Shown piece after piece: positions 48,797 to 58,151 of a stretch of DNA of 64,000 nucleotides. Both the position numbers and the translations under genes were made by a program. Position 1 is the first letter of the stretch, and every line of letters starts with the position of its first letter. The stretch is from Methanomassiliicoccaceae archaeon DOK (GTDB lineage: Archaea; Thermoplasmatota; Thermoplasmata; Methanomassiliicoccales; Methanomethylophilaceae): the NCBI GenBank assembly GCA_009911715.1, contig CP047880.1, positions 186,001 to 250,000 of the forward strand, in the 5' to 3' direction. The notes below the pieces were generated by a model. That model saw only the letters and a program-made list of their open reading frames with translations. It did no database searches and was not told the origin of the DNA.

Positions 48797-50203
48797 ATGT
48801 TCAAGGGAGGTACCGCGCTTCTCATCGCGACGATGATCCTGGGTGTCCTGATGGACGGGATAGACGGCAGCATCGTCAACGTGGCGCTCCCTTCGATCGC
48901 CCACGGGTTCGGCACCGACACGAGCGTCGTGTCCTGGGTGACGATCAGCTATTTCCTGATGCTCGCCGGGCTACTCCTGCCGTTCGGCAGGATCGCCGAC
49001 GCGGGGCACATCCGCAAGGTGTTCCTGCTGGGATTCGTCGTCTTCACAGCGGGATCCACCGCCTGCGCCCTGTCCCCTTCCCTCTCGCTTCTCATAGCAT
49101 CGAGGGTCGTTCAGGGCATCGGGGCGGCAGCCCTGGCCGCCGTGGCACCGATGATATGCGTCAAACTGCTGCCCTCGGAACATCTGGGGAGGTCCCTGGG
49201 GATAATGTCCGTGGCATCCGCGCTCGGTTTCGCCCTGGGCCCCGCACTGGGCGGGTTCCTGGTCGGGATGCTGTCATGGCACTGGATATTCCTAATAAAC
49301 ATCCCGATTGGCGTACTGGGGGTCGTCCTCGGTCACCTGTCGCTTCCCAGGGAGGAGACCAGCAAGGTCACAGTGGATCTGAAGGGGACGTTCCTCCTGT
49401 TCTCGGGAGTCGGATCGGGCGTAATAGCACTGGAGCGCGTCTCGTATCCCGACGAGAGGATGGTGTGCGTCGTCTTCGCAGTGCTGGCCGTCGTCCTGCT
49501 GGCGCTGTTCGCTCTGGAGAGTCTGAGGTCCAGGAACCCGCTTTTTGATGTCAGGTTGTTCAAGATACGCGACCTGGACTTGACTCTCCTCTCATACACC
49601 CTGATCAACCTGGTGTACATGGGGGTGCTCTACATCCTGCCCTTCTACATGGATCTGGAGCTCGGGATGACATCTATGCAGAGCGGAGTGATGCTCCTCC
49701 TGCCGTCGGTGGTGTCCCTGATACTGAACGTGCCGGTGGGCAACTACTCGGACAAGCATGGGCGCAGGACGTTCGCGATCATCGCGACGGTGTTCGGCAT
49801 AGCCTACAGCGCGGTCCTGTATGTGATAGAGCCCGAGATGGGTGTGGTGCCGCTGGTCGTGGTCGCCCTCGGCATGGGTCTGGTCTGGGGGTTCTGCGGG
49901 GCCGCATCCTCGGGTCGCATAGTGGATTCGCTCGAGCCCAAGGACAAGGCGATCGGGTCCTCTCTGATGACGTTCTTCATGTACATCGGAAGCACGGTGG
50001 GGACTGCTCTCTTCGCATCGCTCCTGACATCGGGCGCGGGTGCCGGAGGGGTCCCGATAGAGGACCTGACGTCCGAGGCCTTCATGTCAGGGATGTCCTT
50101 CGCGATGCTGTGGGCCGTGATCCTTTCTGTGGTGTCGATGGTTGCGGCGTATGCGGTGGACGAGAGGAAGAGGGAGGCGGCGAACAGGGCGCCTGACAGC
50201 TGA
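48797..50203 (+). CDS. MFS drug exporter, DHA2/EmrB family
   Basis: The 468-residue protein has about 14 membrane helices, the hallmark of the DHA2 branch of the major facilitator superfamily. It shows MDGIDGSIVNVALPSIA in helix 1, LLPFGRIADAGHIRKVF after helix 2, and ALGFALGPALGGFLVG (motif C of exporters) in helix 5. It probably exports hydrophobic or toxic compounds with protons. ATG 48797 is chosen over a TTG at 48782; no strong ribosome binding site is visible. It stands alone, divergent from nob1. Confidence 0.9.
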   Translation: MFKGGTALLIATMILGVLMDGIDGSIVNVALPSIAHGFGTDTSVVSWVTISYFLMLAGLLLPFGRIADAGHIRKVFLLGFVVFTAGSTACALSPSLSLLIASRVVQGIGAAALAAVAPMICVKLLPSEHLGRSLGIMSVASALGFALGPALGGFLVGMLSWHWIFLINIPIGVLGVVLGHLSLPREETSKVTVDLKGTFLLFSGVGSGVIALERVSYPDERMVCVVFAVLAVVLLALFALESLRSRNPLFDVRLFKIRDLDLTLLSYTLINLVYMGVLYILPFYMDLELGMTSMQSGVMLLLPSVVSLILNVPVGNYSDKHGRRTFAIIATVFGIAYSAVLYVIEPEMGVVPLVVVALGMGLVWGFCGAASSGRIVDSLEPKDKAIGSSLMTFFMYIGSTVGTALFASLLTSGAGAGGVPIEDLTSEAFMSGMSFAMLWAVILSVVSMVAAYAVDERKREAANRAPDS

Positions 50204-50277
50204 TACGCGACACAGCGGGCGTCGGGACGTCAACAACAATTATACGTCCAATCCGTCATTCCACACCAGGTGTACCC

Positions 50278-50850
50278 ATGGATGCGATCGGAGTCATCGT
50301 CATAATGTTCACGGGACTCTGGCTCTTCCTTCCCGCCATGGTTCCGAACTCCGCGGCTGTAATCTTCGGAGGGAAGACCAAGATCGATTTCGGGAAGTCC
50401 TGGAGGGGCAAGAGGATCTTCGGTGACGGGAAGTCCTGGAGAGGATTCTTCGGAGGTGCCCTGTCTGGCATCGTGTTCGGACTGGTCCTGATAGCCATAT
50501 CGTCCATCTGGGATCCTGTGGACTACTGGGGATACGGACCGTTCTGGGACAACGTCGGCGTCCTCGCATGCCTTGCGTTCGGTGCGGTCCTGGGAGACCT
50601 GGGCGGAGCCTTCATAAAGCGCCGTCTGGGCATGGAGAGGGGGCAGAAGGCCCCTGTCCTGGACCAGTACGACTTCGTGATAGGGGCGTTCCTCGTGACC
50701 GCGCTGTTCTATCCGGACTGGGTCTACGCCAACTACATCGAGGGCTGGCACATAGCCGCCCTGATCTTCATCATAGTGATCATGTTCGCCATACACAGGG
50801 TGGTGAACATCATCGGTTACAGGATGGGGCTCAAGAAGGAGCCCTGGTGA
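50278..50850 (+). CDS. carS: CDP-archaeol synthase
   Basis: The 190-residue membrane protein activates digeranylgeranylglyceryl phosphate with CTP, the step before polar head groups are added to archaeal lipids. Family features are AMVPNSAAVIFGGKTKIDFGKSWRGKRIFGDGKSWRGFFGG, LGDLGGAFIKRRLGMERG and APVLDQYDFVIGA, with four to five membrane helices. A TATA-like AATTATACG lies about 40 bases before the ATG. The pyrE gene follows after 4 bases. Confidence 0.93.
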   Translation: MDAIGVIVIMFTGLWLFLPAMVPNSAAVIFGGKTKIDFGKSWRGKRIFGDGKSWRGFFGGALSGIVFGLVLIAISSIWDPVDYWGYGPFWDNVGVLACLAFGAVLGDLGGAFIKRRLGMERGQKAPVLDQYDFVIGAFLVTALFYPDWVYANYIEGWHIAALIFIIVIMFAIHRVVNIIGYRMGLKKEPW

Positions 50851-50854
50851 TTCC

Positions 50855-51382
50855 ATGAGCGAACTCTCAGAAGCGTTGAAATCATGCGGCGCACTGCAGT
50901 TCGGCGAGTTCACACTCGCCTCTGGTGCGAAGAGCGACTACTACATCGACATCAAGAAGGCCAGCACGAACCCCGAGGTGCTGCGTCTCATCGCCAGGCT
51001 CATGGCGCAGAAGATGCGCGACGAGGGCATAGAGGCGGACAGAATCGCGGGCGTCGTCCTAGGATCCGTCCCTCTGGCAACAGCACTGGCACTCGAGACG
51101 GGCATCCCGTATGTCATGATCCGCAAGGAGAAGAAGGACCACGGAACCGGCAAGCTCATAGAGGGCGACCTCAACGCCGGGGACAGGGTCCTCGTCGTCG
51201 AGGACGTTATCACCACCGCCGGCTCCAGCATCAAGGCCATCGGCACCCTCCGCGAAGCGGGCGCCGAGGTGCGCCACGTCATCTCGGTCATCGATCGCGA
51301 GGGAGGCGGCGCCGAGAACCTCGCCGAGGCCGGAGTGGACTTCCGTCCGCTGGTTAAGGCCTCCGAACTGGTGAAGAGATGA
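50855..51382 (+). CDS. pyrE: Orotate phosphoribosyltransferase
   Basis: The 175-residue enzyme makes orotidine monophosphate from orotate and PRPP in pyrimidine synthesis. It has GEFTLASGAKSDYYIDIKKA at the N-terminus, VMIRKEKKDHGTG with the catalytic lysines, and the PRPP loop VLVVEDVITTAGSSIKAI. Length is normal for archaeal PyrE. Its stop overlaps the ATG of the glycosylase gene as ATGA. Confidence 0.95.
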   Translation: MSELSEALKSCGALQFGEFTLASGAKSDYYIDIKKASTNPEVLRLIARLMAQKMRDEGIEADRIAGVVLGSVPLATALALETGIPYVMIRKEKKDHGTGKLIEGDLNAGDRVLVVEDVITTAGSSIKAIGTLREAGAEVRHVISVIDREGGGAENLAEAGVDFRPLVKASELVKR

Positions 51383-51909
51383 GGCCCGATCCCGACTGCA
51401 GGCTATGCGACCTGCACAGGGGCCGCACGAACATCGTCCTGCCGGACGGCAACCCGTCCCACGGGATCGTGTTCGTGGGAGAGGGCCCTGGCGAGTTTGA
51501 GGACCTGGAGGGCCGCCCCTTCGTCGGACGCTCAGGGAAGATCCTGGACGGCATGATGAAGGAGGCGGGGTTCGACAGGACCAAGGTGATGATCACCAAC
51601 ACCGTGAAGTGCAGGCCCCCCAACAACAGGGATCCGATGCCGGAGGAGATGGCGGCGTGCCGTCCGTTCCTGGAGTCGGAGCTCTACGATGCCAGGCTGG
51701 TCGTCGGACTGGGGAAGTCAGCCTGTCGCGACCTGATGGGCTACGACGGTCCGATGTCCGAGATCGTGAACATCCCTATGACGATAAGGATCCGGGACAG
51801 GGAGATCGTGTTCATACCCACGTACCATCCCGCGGCGACGATATACAACAAGGACTCCCGCGCCGCCCTCCAGGAGACGATGCGTGTCGTCGCGGAGTGG
51901 CTCAAATGA
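51379..51909 (+). CDS. udg: Uracil-DNA glycosylase, family 4
   Basis: The 176-residue enzyme removes uracil from DNA and carries a [4Fe-4S] cluster. Four cysteine ligands are visible: CRLC at residues 7-10, NTVKCRPPNNRDP and the later MAACRPFLES. The catalytic region is VFVGEGPGEFEDLEGRPFVGRSG and the second motif is TYHPAATIY. It overlaps pyrE and the HAD gene by 4 bases each, so the three are cotranscribed. Confidence 0.94.
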   Translation: MRPDPDCRLCDLHRGRTNIVLPDGNPSHGIVFVGEGPGEFEDLEGRPFVGRSGKILDGMMKEAGFDRTKVMITNTVKCRPPNNRDPMPEEMAACRPFLESELYDARLVVGLGKSACRDLMGYDGPMSEIVNIPMTIRIRDREIVFIPTYHPAATIYNKDSRAALQETMRVVAEWLK

Positions 51910-52685
51910 GGTTCGGCGGCTTCATGATAGACATGGACGGCACCGTCTACAAGGGCGGCGTGCCGATCCCCGGGGCGAGGGAGTTCGTGTCCTTTCTCAG
52001 GGAGAGGGGGATCCCGTTCGTCTTCCTTACCAACAACTCGTCCCACGGTAGGTCGTTCTACCTCGAGAAGCTCACCCGTCTCGGTTTCGACGTGAACCTC
52101 GACAACATCCTGACTTCGACGATCGCGACCATCAGGTACCTCCTGACAGAGCGTCCCGGCAGGACCGTGTATCCGGTCGCCGTCCCCGCGGTCGTCGAGG
52201 AGCTGCGCGCGGCTGGAATCCCGTTGACGGAGGATGACCCAGACATCGTGGTTCTCACGTTCGACACCACCATAACGTACGAGAAGATCAACAAGGCCTT
52301 CCACTTCCTCAACTCGGGGGCGGAGCTCATAGCGACCCATCCGGACGACGTCTGTCCGACCGAGGACTCGTACGACATAGACATCGGGCCGTTCATCAGG
52401 ATGTTCGAGCAGATGTGCCAGACCAAGGCGACCGTCATCGGCAAGCCCAACAGGCTGATGCTAGAGATGGCAGCAGGAGAGCTCGGGGTTGCCCCCGAGG
52501 ACACGGTCATGGTCGGCGACAGGCTCACAACGGACATCGAGATGGCCGTCAGTGCGGGCACGCAGTCCATACTGGTGCTCTCGGGGGAGACCGACAGGGA
52601 GATGCTCTCGAGATGGGGCAAGAACCCTACGGCGGTCGTCGAATCCGTCGCGGACATCCCCGGCATGGTCGACGGCACGATCTGA
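51906..52685 (+). CDS. HAD-superfamily phosphatase, NagD-like
   Basis: The 259-residue protein has the HAD motifs FMIDMDGTVYKG (nucleophile Asp), FLTNNSSHGR (motif II), IGKPNRLMLEMAA (Lys of motif III) and VMVGDRLTTDIEMA (motif IV). A C2-type cap lies between residues 80 and 170. This matches the NagD/AraL branch, which hydrolyses small phosphates such as nucleotides, sugar phosphates or glycerol phosphate. The substrate is not set by context, though pyrE suggests nucleotides. It is the last gene before a strong terminator. Confidence 0.9.
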   Translation: MRFGGFMIDMDGTVYKGGVPIPGAREFVSFLRERGIPFVFLTNNSSHGRSFYLEKLTRLGFDVNLDNILTSTIATIRYLLTERPGRTVYPVAVPAVVEELRAAGIPLTEDDPDIVVLTFDTTITYEKINKAFHFLNSGAELIATHPDDVCPTEDSYDIDIGPFIRMFEQMCQTKATVIGKPNRLMLEMAAGELGVAPEDTVMVGDRLTTDIEMAVSAGTQSILVLSGETDREMLSRWGKNPTAVVESVADIPGMVDGTI

Positions 52686-52690
52686 AAAAC

Positions 52691-52722
52691 GGCGGGTCCG
52701 GATGCGTCTGGCATCCCCCGCC
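52691..52722 (+). terminator. Terminator hairpin after the carS-pyrE operon
   Basis: GGCGGG (52691-52696) pairs with CCCGCC (52717-52722), and inside it GGATGC (52700-52705) pairs with GCATCC (52711-52716). The hairpin begins 5 bases after the stop codon and is followed by TTTAAAT. Confidence 0.65.
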
Positions 52723-52732
52723 CTTTAAATAA

Positions 52733-52762
52733 GCGCACGACATACTATTTTAAGTCGTGCGC
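52733..52762. promoter_or_regulatory. Inverted repeat over the smc promoter
   Basis: GCGCACGAC (52733-52741) and GTCGTGCGC (52754-52762) are perfect 9-base arms around ATACTATTTTAA, which itself is TATA-like; TTTAAATAAG lies just upstream. A repressor could cover the TATA box here. Within the 161-base gap a further stem, CCGAGG/CCTCGG (52767-52772 with 52783-52788), follows in the leader. Confidence 0.5.
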
Positions 52763-52846
52763 GCGCCCGAGGTTTGAAGGGGCCTCGGCCAGCGACCGGA
52801 CAGCACGGCGATGGGATGCAGGGGCGGTGCCCCAGAGGTGTAACGT

Positions 52847-55800
52847 TTGCATTTGAAAGCGGTCGAGATGGAGAACTTCAAGTCGTTCGGCGGCAAACTG
52901 GTGGTGCCGTTGATGGAAGGCTACACAGCTGTCACGGGGCCGAACGGCTCCGGAAAGTCGAACATAACCGATGCGATTCTTTTCGTCCTCGGTCCGAAGA
53001 GCTCCAAGGCCGTCCGTGCCGGCAAGCTCACCGACCTGATCTTCGACGGCGGCAAGTCCAAGGGGAAGGCGTCGTTCACGAAGGTCTCTCTGGTCTTCGA
53101 CAACACGGACCGTCTCATGCCGTGGGACGACGACACCGTCAGGCTCACACGTTACGTCAAACTGTCCGACAACGGCACCGACTACAGCTCGTACTTCTAC
53201 GTCAACGACCGCAAGTCGACCATGACCGAGTTCGACAGCCTCCTCACCAAGGCGAGGATCAGCGCCGACGGCTACAACCTGGTCCAGCAGGGCGATGTGA
53301 CCCGCATAGTGCAGATGGGCGCCATCGAGAGGAGGCGCATCATAGACGCCATATCGGGGATAGCGAGCTTCGACGCCGACATCGAGAAGGCCAGGACGGA
53401 GAGGCAGGAGGCCGAGACCAACCTGGACAGGATAGGCATCGTCGTGGAGGAGCTCACGCACCAGGTCGACCGTCTGGCTAGGGACCGCGAGGATGCCAGG
53501 GCGTACCTGGAGGCGCAGGCGGCCTTGGAGATGGCCAAGGCGCAGTACTCACACAGGAAGCTCCAGATGGAGCAGGCCAAGCAGCAGGGCGTGGCGGACC
53601 AGATGTCGAAGCTGGAGTCCCGCATTGACTCCGACAGGGCTGCCAAGGCCGAACTGGAGTCGCAGCGTGCCGACAGGGAGGCGCAGATCTCCGAGAAGGA
53701 GGAGGAGATCGCGTCGAAGGTCGGGCCCGAGTACAGGGAGCTGAAGGCCAAGATCGAGCAGGCCAAGATCGACCTCGCCACCAGGAAGGACCGCCGTGAG
53801 GCGGCCGAGGCCGACATGGAGGAGCAGAACGGGTTCAAGGCCAGCTTCGAGGAGTCGATCTCGAGGAACAACGCCGAGGTGGTGATGCTGAGGCAGAACC
53901 GCGAGGACCTCCTGGTGAAGATGGCTGAGGCCGAGTCCAGGATGGAGGCGGCCAGGAAGGAGGAGGCGGAGGTCTCCGCCGCCATCGCCGACACCGGCGG
54001 CGAGCAGAAGGAGCTCCAGAGCGAGCTCGAGAGGGTGGAGGCGGACTTCGATGCATGCTCCGCCGAGCTCAGGTCGTCGCAGGGCAGGCTGGCAAAGGCG
54101 GAGGCGGCCTCGGAGGAGGCCCACACCGCGTTCGCGAACCTGGACGAGAGGATACAGAGCATCGATTTCGAGATCAAGGACGCCAAATGGAGCCTGGAGC
54201 AGGTGAAGGCCGAGGCCGGTCCGAGCACGGAGGACTTCGGCAACAGGATCCTGGACGCCAAGCGCAGGGAGTCCGAGCTGGAGAAGCAGGAGACCGAACT
54301 CGTGTCCGCCTACAGGAGGATTGATGCGGAGTACAACGCCCTCCAGGCGGAGAAGAAGGTTTCCGAGAGGATGAACCGCGGCAGCGCCGCCGTCGAGGCG
54401 ATCCTGTCGCTGAGGAACCGCGGCGAGATGAGGGGGATACACGGCACCATCCAGGAGCTTGCGACCGTGGACAAGGGCTTCGAGACCGCTCTCTCGGTTG
54501 CAGCCGGCGGGAAGATGCAGGCGGTGGTCGTGGACAACGACCAGGTCGCCGCGGACGCCATCGCCTACCTGAAGAAGGAGAAGCTGGGGCGCGTGACGTT
54601 CCTCCCGCTGACCAAGATGATGGGCGGCAAGCCCAGGGCGAAGGCGATCATGAGCGTCAAGGACTCCGAGGGATACGCCATAGACCTCATCGACTTCGAC
54701 CAGAAGTACTACAACGCGTTCTGGTACGTCCTCGGAGACACACTGGTCGTCAGGGACATGGACACCGCCCGCCGCATCATGGGCGGGATCAGGATCGTCA
54801 CCATGGGCGGGGAGCTCATCGAGGCATCTGGAGCCATGGTCGGAGGAAACCTGAGCCAGCAGAACATGCTGAAGTTCGGCGCAGCCTCCGAGGACAAGCT
54901 CGCCGAGGTGGGCGAGAAGCTCAGGAAGGCGGGGGACGCCCTGGAGGACGTCCGTCAGAGGCTCAGGCAGGTGCGCGACGAGATCCGCGGCATAGACGAC
55001 GAGATGAGGAAGGCGTCCGCGTCGGGCATGGAGCAGAGGGAGCAGATGGCCCAGCTCAAGGGCAGGGTCGCCGAGCTCGAGAAGACACGCTCCTCCGCAT
55101 CCGCGGAGATGAATGCCGCAAGACAGAGGGTGTCGGATGCAGACGCGGAGCTCGAATCCGCCAGGACGGCGTTCGGGGACGTCTCCGAGAGGCTGTCCGC
55201 GCTCACGGACTCGAGGGCGAAGATCAAGTCCCGCATGGCGGAGATCGCCCCTGTGGACCTGCAGAACAGGATCCAGGCCGTGAGGGACAGGATGTACAAG
55301 CTCAGGGAGTCCATCTCGGACTATAAGCTCCAGCTCGGCGGCATAGACACGGAGGTCGCGGGATACGGCAAGCAGAACGAGTCCCTCCAGGTGCAGCTGG
55401 ACTCGGTGAACCGCGCCATAGAGGATGATGCGCGCGTCATCGAGGACAACAAGGCGCTGATGGAGAGGGCCAGGATAGACCTGGACGCGCTCCGCGCCAT
55501 CGAATCGGAGATGGAGGGCGGCATAGAGGACCTGCGCAACCAGAAGGACGCGCTGGTGGCCGACAAGTACCGTCTCGACTCCGAGATCAGGGAGAGGTCG
55601 AAGGACATGGAGAACTCCGCCGCGGCACTCGAATCCTTCAGGGCCCAGGAGATCCAGCTCGCACAGTCGGTCGAGGCACTGAAGGCGGAGGTCGAGGCGA
55701 TAACGATCGAGGTCGCCACGCCGATACCCTCGGAGGAGGAGATCAGACGCACGATAAGGGCCCAGGAGTCCATCATGGCGAAGCTGGGCAACGTGAACCT

Positions 55801-56431
55801 CCGCGCCATCCAGGAGTACGACGAGCGCAAGGCCCGTCTCGACGGCCTAAACGCCGAGGTGGAGAGCCTCAACCGCCACATCAGGGAGCTCACCGACCTG
55901 ATGTCCAACCTGACGTCCAAGAAGAAGGGGCTGTTCATGCAGTCCTACAACGCGGTGAACGAGAACTTCAAATCGATATACGCCCAGCTCTCCGGAGGGG
56001 GAGAGGCGTTCATGGGCCTGGAGGACGAGGACGACCCGTTCTCCGGAGGCCTGATGATAAACGCGAAGCCGAGGAACGGCAAGCTGCTGAAGCTGGAGGC
56101 GCTCTCCGGTGGGGAGAAGTCCCTCACGGCCCTGTCGTTCATCTTCGCCATCCAGGAGCACCAGCCGTCGCCGTTCTACGTGCTGGACGAGGTGGACATG
56201 TTTCTGGACTCCATAAACGCGGAGATGGTGGCCCGCAGGGTCAAGGAGAGCTCCGCGAAGGCACAGTTCATACAGGTGTCCCTGAGGAAGGTCACGCTGG
56301 CCCTGGCCGACCACCTCATCGGGGTCACAAGGCCGCCCAGCGGCATAAGCAGGGTCATAATGCAGCCCGACCTGGCAGAGGTCTCCCGTTACGAGGAGGA
56401 GGCCCTCAGGAAGCAGAAGGAGGCGCAGTGA
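52847..56431 (+). CDS. smc: Chromosome segregation protein SMC
   Basis: The 1194-residue ATPase organises chromosomes. Walker A is GPNGSGKSN at residues 31-39. Two long coiled coils flank a hinge at about 520-660 (GIHGTIQELATVDKGFE onwards). The C-terminal head has the ABC signature LSGGEKSLTALSFIFA and Walker B FYVLDEVDMFLD. Residues 165-500 and 680-1020 are rich in E, K, R and A, as expected for coiled coil. The TTG start at 52847 has GAGGTG 7 bases upstream. scpA and scpB follow with 1-base spaces. Confidence 0.96.
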   Translation: MHLKAVEMENFKSFGGKLVVPLMEGYTAVTGPNGSGKSNITDAILFVLGPKSSKAVRAGKLTDLIFDGGKSKGKASFTKVSLVFDNTDRLMPWDDDTVRLTRYVKLSDNGTDYSSYFYVNDRKSTMTEFDSLLTKARISADGYNLVQQGDVTRIVQMGAIERRRIIDAISGIASFDADIEKARTERQEAETNLDRIGIVVEELTHQVDRLARDREDARAYLEAQAALEMAKAQYSHRKLQMEQAKQQGVADQMSKLESRIDSDRAAKAELESQRADREAQISEKEEEIASKVGPEYRELKAKIEQAKIDLATRKDRREAAEADMEEQNGFKASFEESISRNNAEVVMLRQNREDLLVKMAEAESRMEAARKEEAEVSAAIADTGGEQKELQSELERVEADFDACSAELRSSQGRLAKAEAASEEAHTAFANLDERIQSIDFEIKDAKWSLEQVKAEAGPSTEDFGNRILDAKRRESELEKQETELVSAYRRIDAEYNALQAEKKVSERMNRGSAAVEAILSLRNRGEMRGIHGTIQELATVDKGFETALSVAAGGKMQAVVVDNDQVAADAIAYLKKEKLGRVTFLPLTKMMGGKPRAKAIMSVKDSEGYAIDLIDFDQKYYNAFWYVLGDTLVVRDMDTARRIMGGIRIVTMGGELIEASGAMVGGNLSQQNMLKFGAASEDKLAEVGEKLRKAGDALEDVRQRLRQVRDEIRGIDDEMRKASASGMEQREQMAQLKGRVAELEKTRSSASAEMNAARQRVSDADAELESARTAFGDVSERLSALTDSRAKIKSRMAEIAPVDLQNRIQAVRDRMYKLRESISDYKLQLGGIDTEVAGYGKQNESLQVQLDSVNRAIEDDARVIEDNKALMERARIDLDALRAIESEMEGGIEDLRNQKDALVADKYRLDSEIRERSKDMENSAAALESFRAQEIQLAQSVEALKAEVEAITIEVATPIPSEEEIRRTIRAQESIMAKLGNVNLRAIQEYDERKARLDGLNAEVESLNRHIRELTDLMSNLTSKKKGLFMQSYNAVNENFKSIYAQLSGGGEAFMGLEDEDDPFSGGLMINAKPRNGKLLKLEALSGGEKSLTALSFIFAIQEHQPSPFYVLDEVDMFLDSINAEMVARRVKESSAKAQFIQVSLRKVTLALADHLIGVTRPPSGISRVIMQPDLAEVSRYEEEALRKQKEAQ

Positions 56432-56432
56432 G

Positions 56433-57302
56433 ATGGATGGGAATGTTAGTATAGAGGAGCTGGAGCAGCATCTGCTGTTCCACAAGGCGCTCGCGGACGA
56501 CGAGGAGTCGCTGAGGCGCCTGGGAGGATACATGGACATCCTCTCGCGGGCGGAGTCCGGCGAGAGGCTCCAGGATCCGGTGGACGAGTCCATAAGGGCG
56601 GTGTTCAGCCTGGTCCTGGAGAACGGCATGGACCCGTGGGAGATCGACCTGTCGCAGTTCGTCAGGATGTACGAGGCCAAGGTCTCGTCGGACAGCTTCG
56701 ACATGATCGTCGCGGGGAAGCTCCTGCTGATGGCATGGAGGATCCTCAGGATGCAGTCTGAGTCGACCAGGGAGAGGAGCGAGCCTCCGGCGGAGCCGGT
56801 CTTCGAGGAGGTCGACGACAGCTTCTTCTACGACGACGAGCCGATGTACGTGCCCGAGGTGTCCTTCAGGGAGGCCTACCAGAGGGAGCCGGTCAGACCG
56901 GTGACCATGTACGAGCTCATCGACGCCTTCGAGGACGCCAGGAAGGAGATCGAGATCCAGAGGGAGAGGGAGCGCGTACGCGCGGAGCTCAAGGCGAAGG
57001 AGCCGAAGACCTTCCAGAACAAGGCGCACGAGGAGGACGACGAGCAGGACATCGAGGCCGTGTGGAAGAGGATCGAGAAGCTCGGCACAGGGCAGATCAG
57101 CATCCGCGACCTCTACACGGGCAGCCTGGACGAGAACCTGACGGTGTTCGTGTCGGTGCTCCACCTCGTGAGGGACGGACGTCTGGCCGTCTGGCAGGAC
57201 GACCTCCCGTACGGCGAGATTTACATCGAGATCAAGACCGAGTGGACCTCCGGGACCATCGAGGACTCCCCGGAGGGGAGGATCCCCGAGGCGGTGATCT
57301 GA
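56433..57302 (+). CDS. scpA: Segregation and condensation protein ScpA
   Basis: The 289-residue kleisin bridges SMC heads. The N-terminal part (residues 18-115: HKALADDEESLRRLGGYMDIL, MDPWEIDLSQFVRMYEAK, MIVAGKLLLMAWRIL) binds the SMC neck. The C-terminal winged-helix region (FVSVLHLVRDGRLAVWQDD) binds the other head. The middle (about 115-200) is acidic and helical. It starts 1 base after smc and ends 1 base before scpB, fixing the complex in one operon. Confidence 0.92.
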   Translation: MDGNVSIEELEQHLLFHKALADDEESLRRLGGYMDILSRAESGERLQDPVDESIRAVFSLVLENGMDPWEIDLSQFVRMYEAKVSSDSFDMIVAGKLLLMAWRILRMQSESTRERSEPPAEPVFEEVDDSFFYDDEPMYVPEVSFREAYQREPVRPVTMYELIDAFEDARKEIEIQRERERVRAELKAKEPKTFQNKAHEEDDEQDIEAVWKRIEKLGTGQISIRDLYTGSLDENLTVFVSVLHLVRDGRLAVWQDDLPYGEIYIEIKTEWTSGTIEDSPEGRIPEAVI

Positions 57303-57303
57303 G

Positions 57304-57822
57304 TTGGACGCCAAGCGCGCGGCAGAGGCCGCGCTGTTCTCCAGTGCGGAGGGTCTGAGGATATCGGAGATCTCGGCGAGGACCGGGATCCCGGAGGAGG
57401 ACATCCGCACAGCCGTTATGGATCTCCGCAGGGAGTACGACGAGCGCGACTCGGCCATCATGATCTCCAAGGTTGGCAGCGAGTACAGGATGATGCTCCG
57501 CACGGAGTACTCCGACTTCACCGGCAGGTTCGCCAAGGCGGAGATGCCGGCGGGCGTGATGAGGACGCTCTCTACCATAGCGTACAACCAGCCCGTGCTG
57601 CAGTCCGCGCTGCTGAAGACACGCGGGCCGCGCACCTACGACGACGTCCACAGACTCATCGAGATGGGGTTCGTCTCCGGGAAGAAGTCCGGCCAGACGC
57701 TGGAGCTCACGACCACCAACAAGTTCTCCGAGTACTTCGGCATCGGCTCCACCAGGAAGTCCGATATCAGGGCCTGGATAGAGGCCCAGGCGAAGAACTC
57801 CCCGCAGGGCCAGGACGAGTGA
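57304..57822 (+). CDS. scpB: Segregation and condensation protein ScpB
   Basis: The 172-residue protein has two winged-helix domains: EAALFSSAEGLRISEISARTGIP at the start and RTLSTIAYNQPVLQSALLKTRGPRTYDDVHRLIEMGFV in the second. It binds ScpA as a dimer and tunes the SMC ATPase. The start is TTG. It is the last gene of the smc operon. Confidence 0.9.
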   Translation: MDAKRAAEAALFSSAEGLRISEISARTGIPEEDIRTAVMDLRREYDERDSAIMISKVGSEYRMMLRTEYSDFTGRFAKAEMPAGVMRTLSTIAYNQPVLQSALLKTRGPRTYDDVHRLIEMGFVSGKKSGQTLELTTTNKFSEYFGIGSTRKSDIRAWIEAQAKNSPQGQDE

Positions 57823-58151
57823 CCCGCAGGTCCCGGCGGACATCCCATCCCCGCCGGCGACCGTTGTGTTTACGTATTGTTGTTTGGTATGCGATTACAC
57901 GCATATTGTTGAATGACAATCATACATCCGAAATCTGATCCTGCACATTTGTCGGTTCCAGAAACCCATGTCCGGACGTAGAGGCATCCCGTTTCCGACG
58001 GGAGACGGAGGTCTGCGGAGCCTTCCCTGGTGTTTATATAAGCCGTTTTTCCGCGATGTATGTGTCCATGGATGTTCGTGTATTATCATTACGGGTATGT
58101 TCGGATACCAAATCTATATAACAAAAGAACTGGCTCCGATGAACGATAGAT
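57823..58151. other. Intergenic region between scpB and the Sm-like gene
   Basis: The 329 bases hold no convincing gene. TTTATATAAG (58033-58042) is almost symmetric and could act as a TATA box on either strand. On the minus strand it would drive a short transcript through CCCGT/ACGGG stems near 57988-58002. On the plus strand a second TATA-like CTATATAAC (58110-58118) lies about 35-40 bases before the Sm-like ATG and is the likely promoter of that gene. Confidence 0.4.

Noticed and set aside
57945-57953. ACATTTGTC as another copy of the nitrogen operator
   Set aside because: Only 9 of 14 bases match, the left half site is missing, and it lies between scpB and an Sm-like gene with no nitrogen link.
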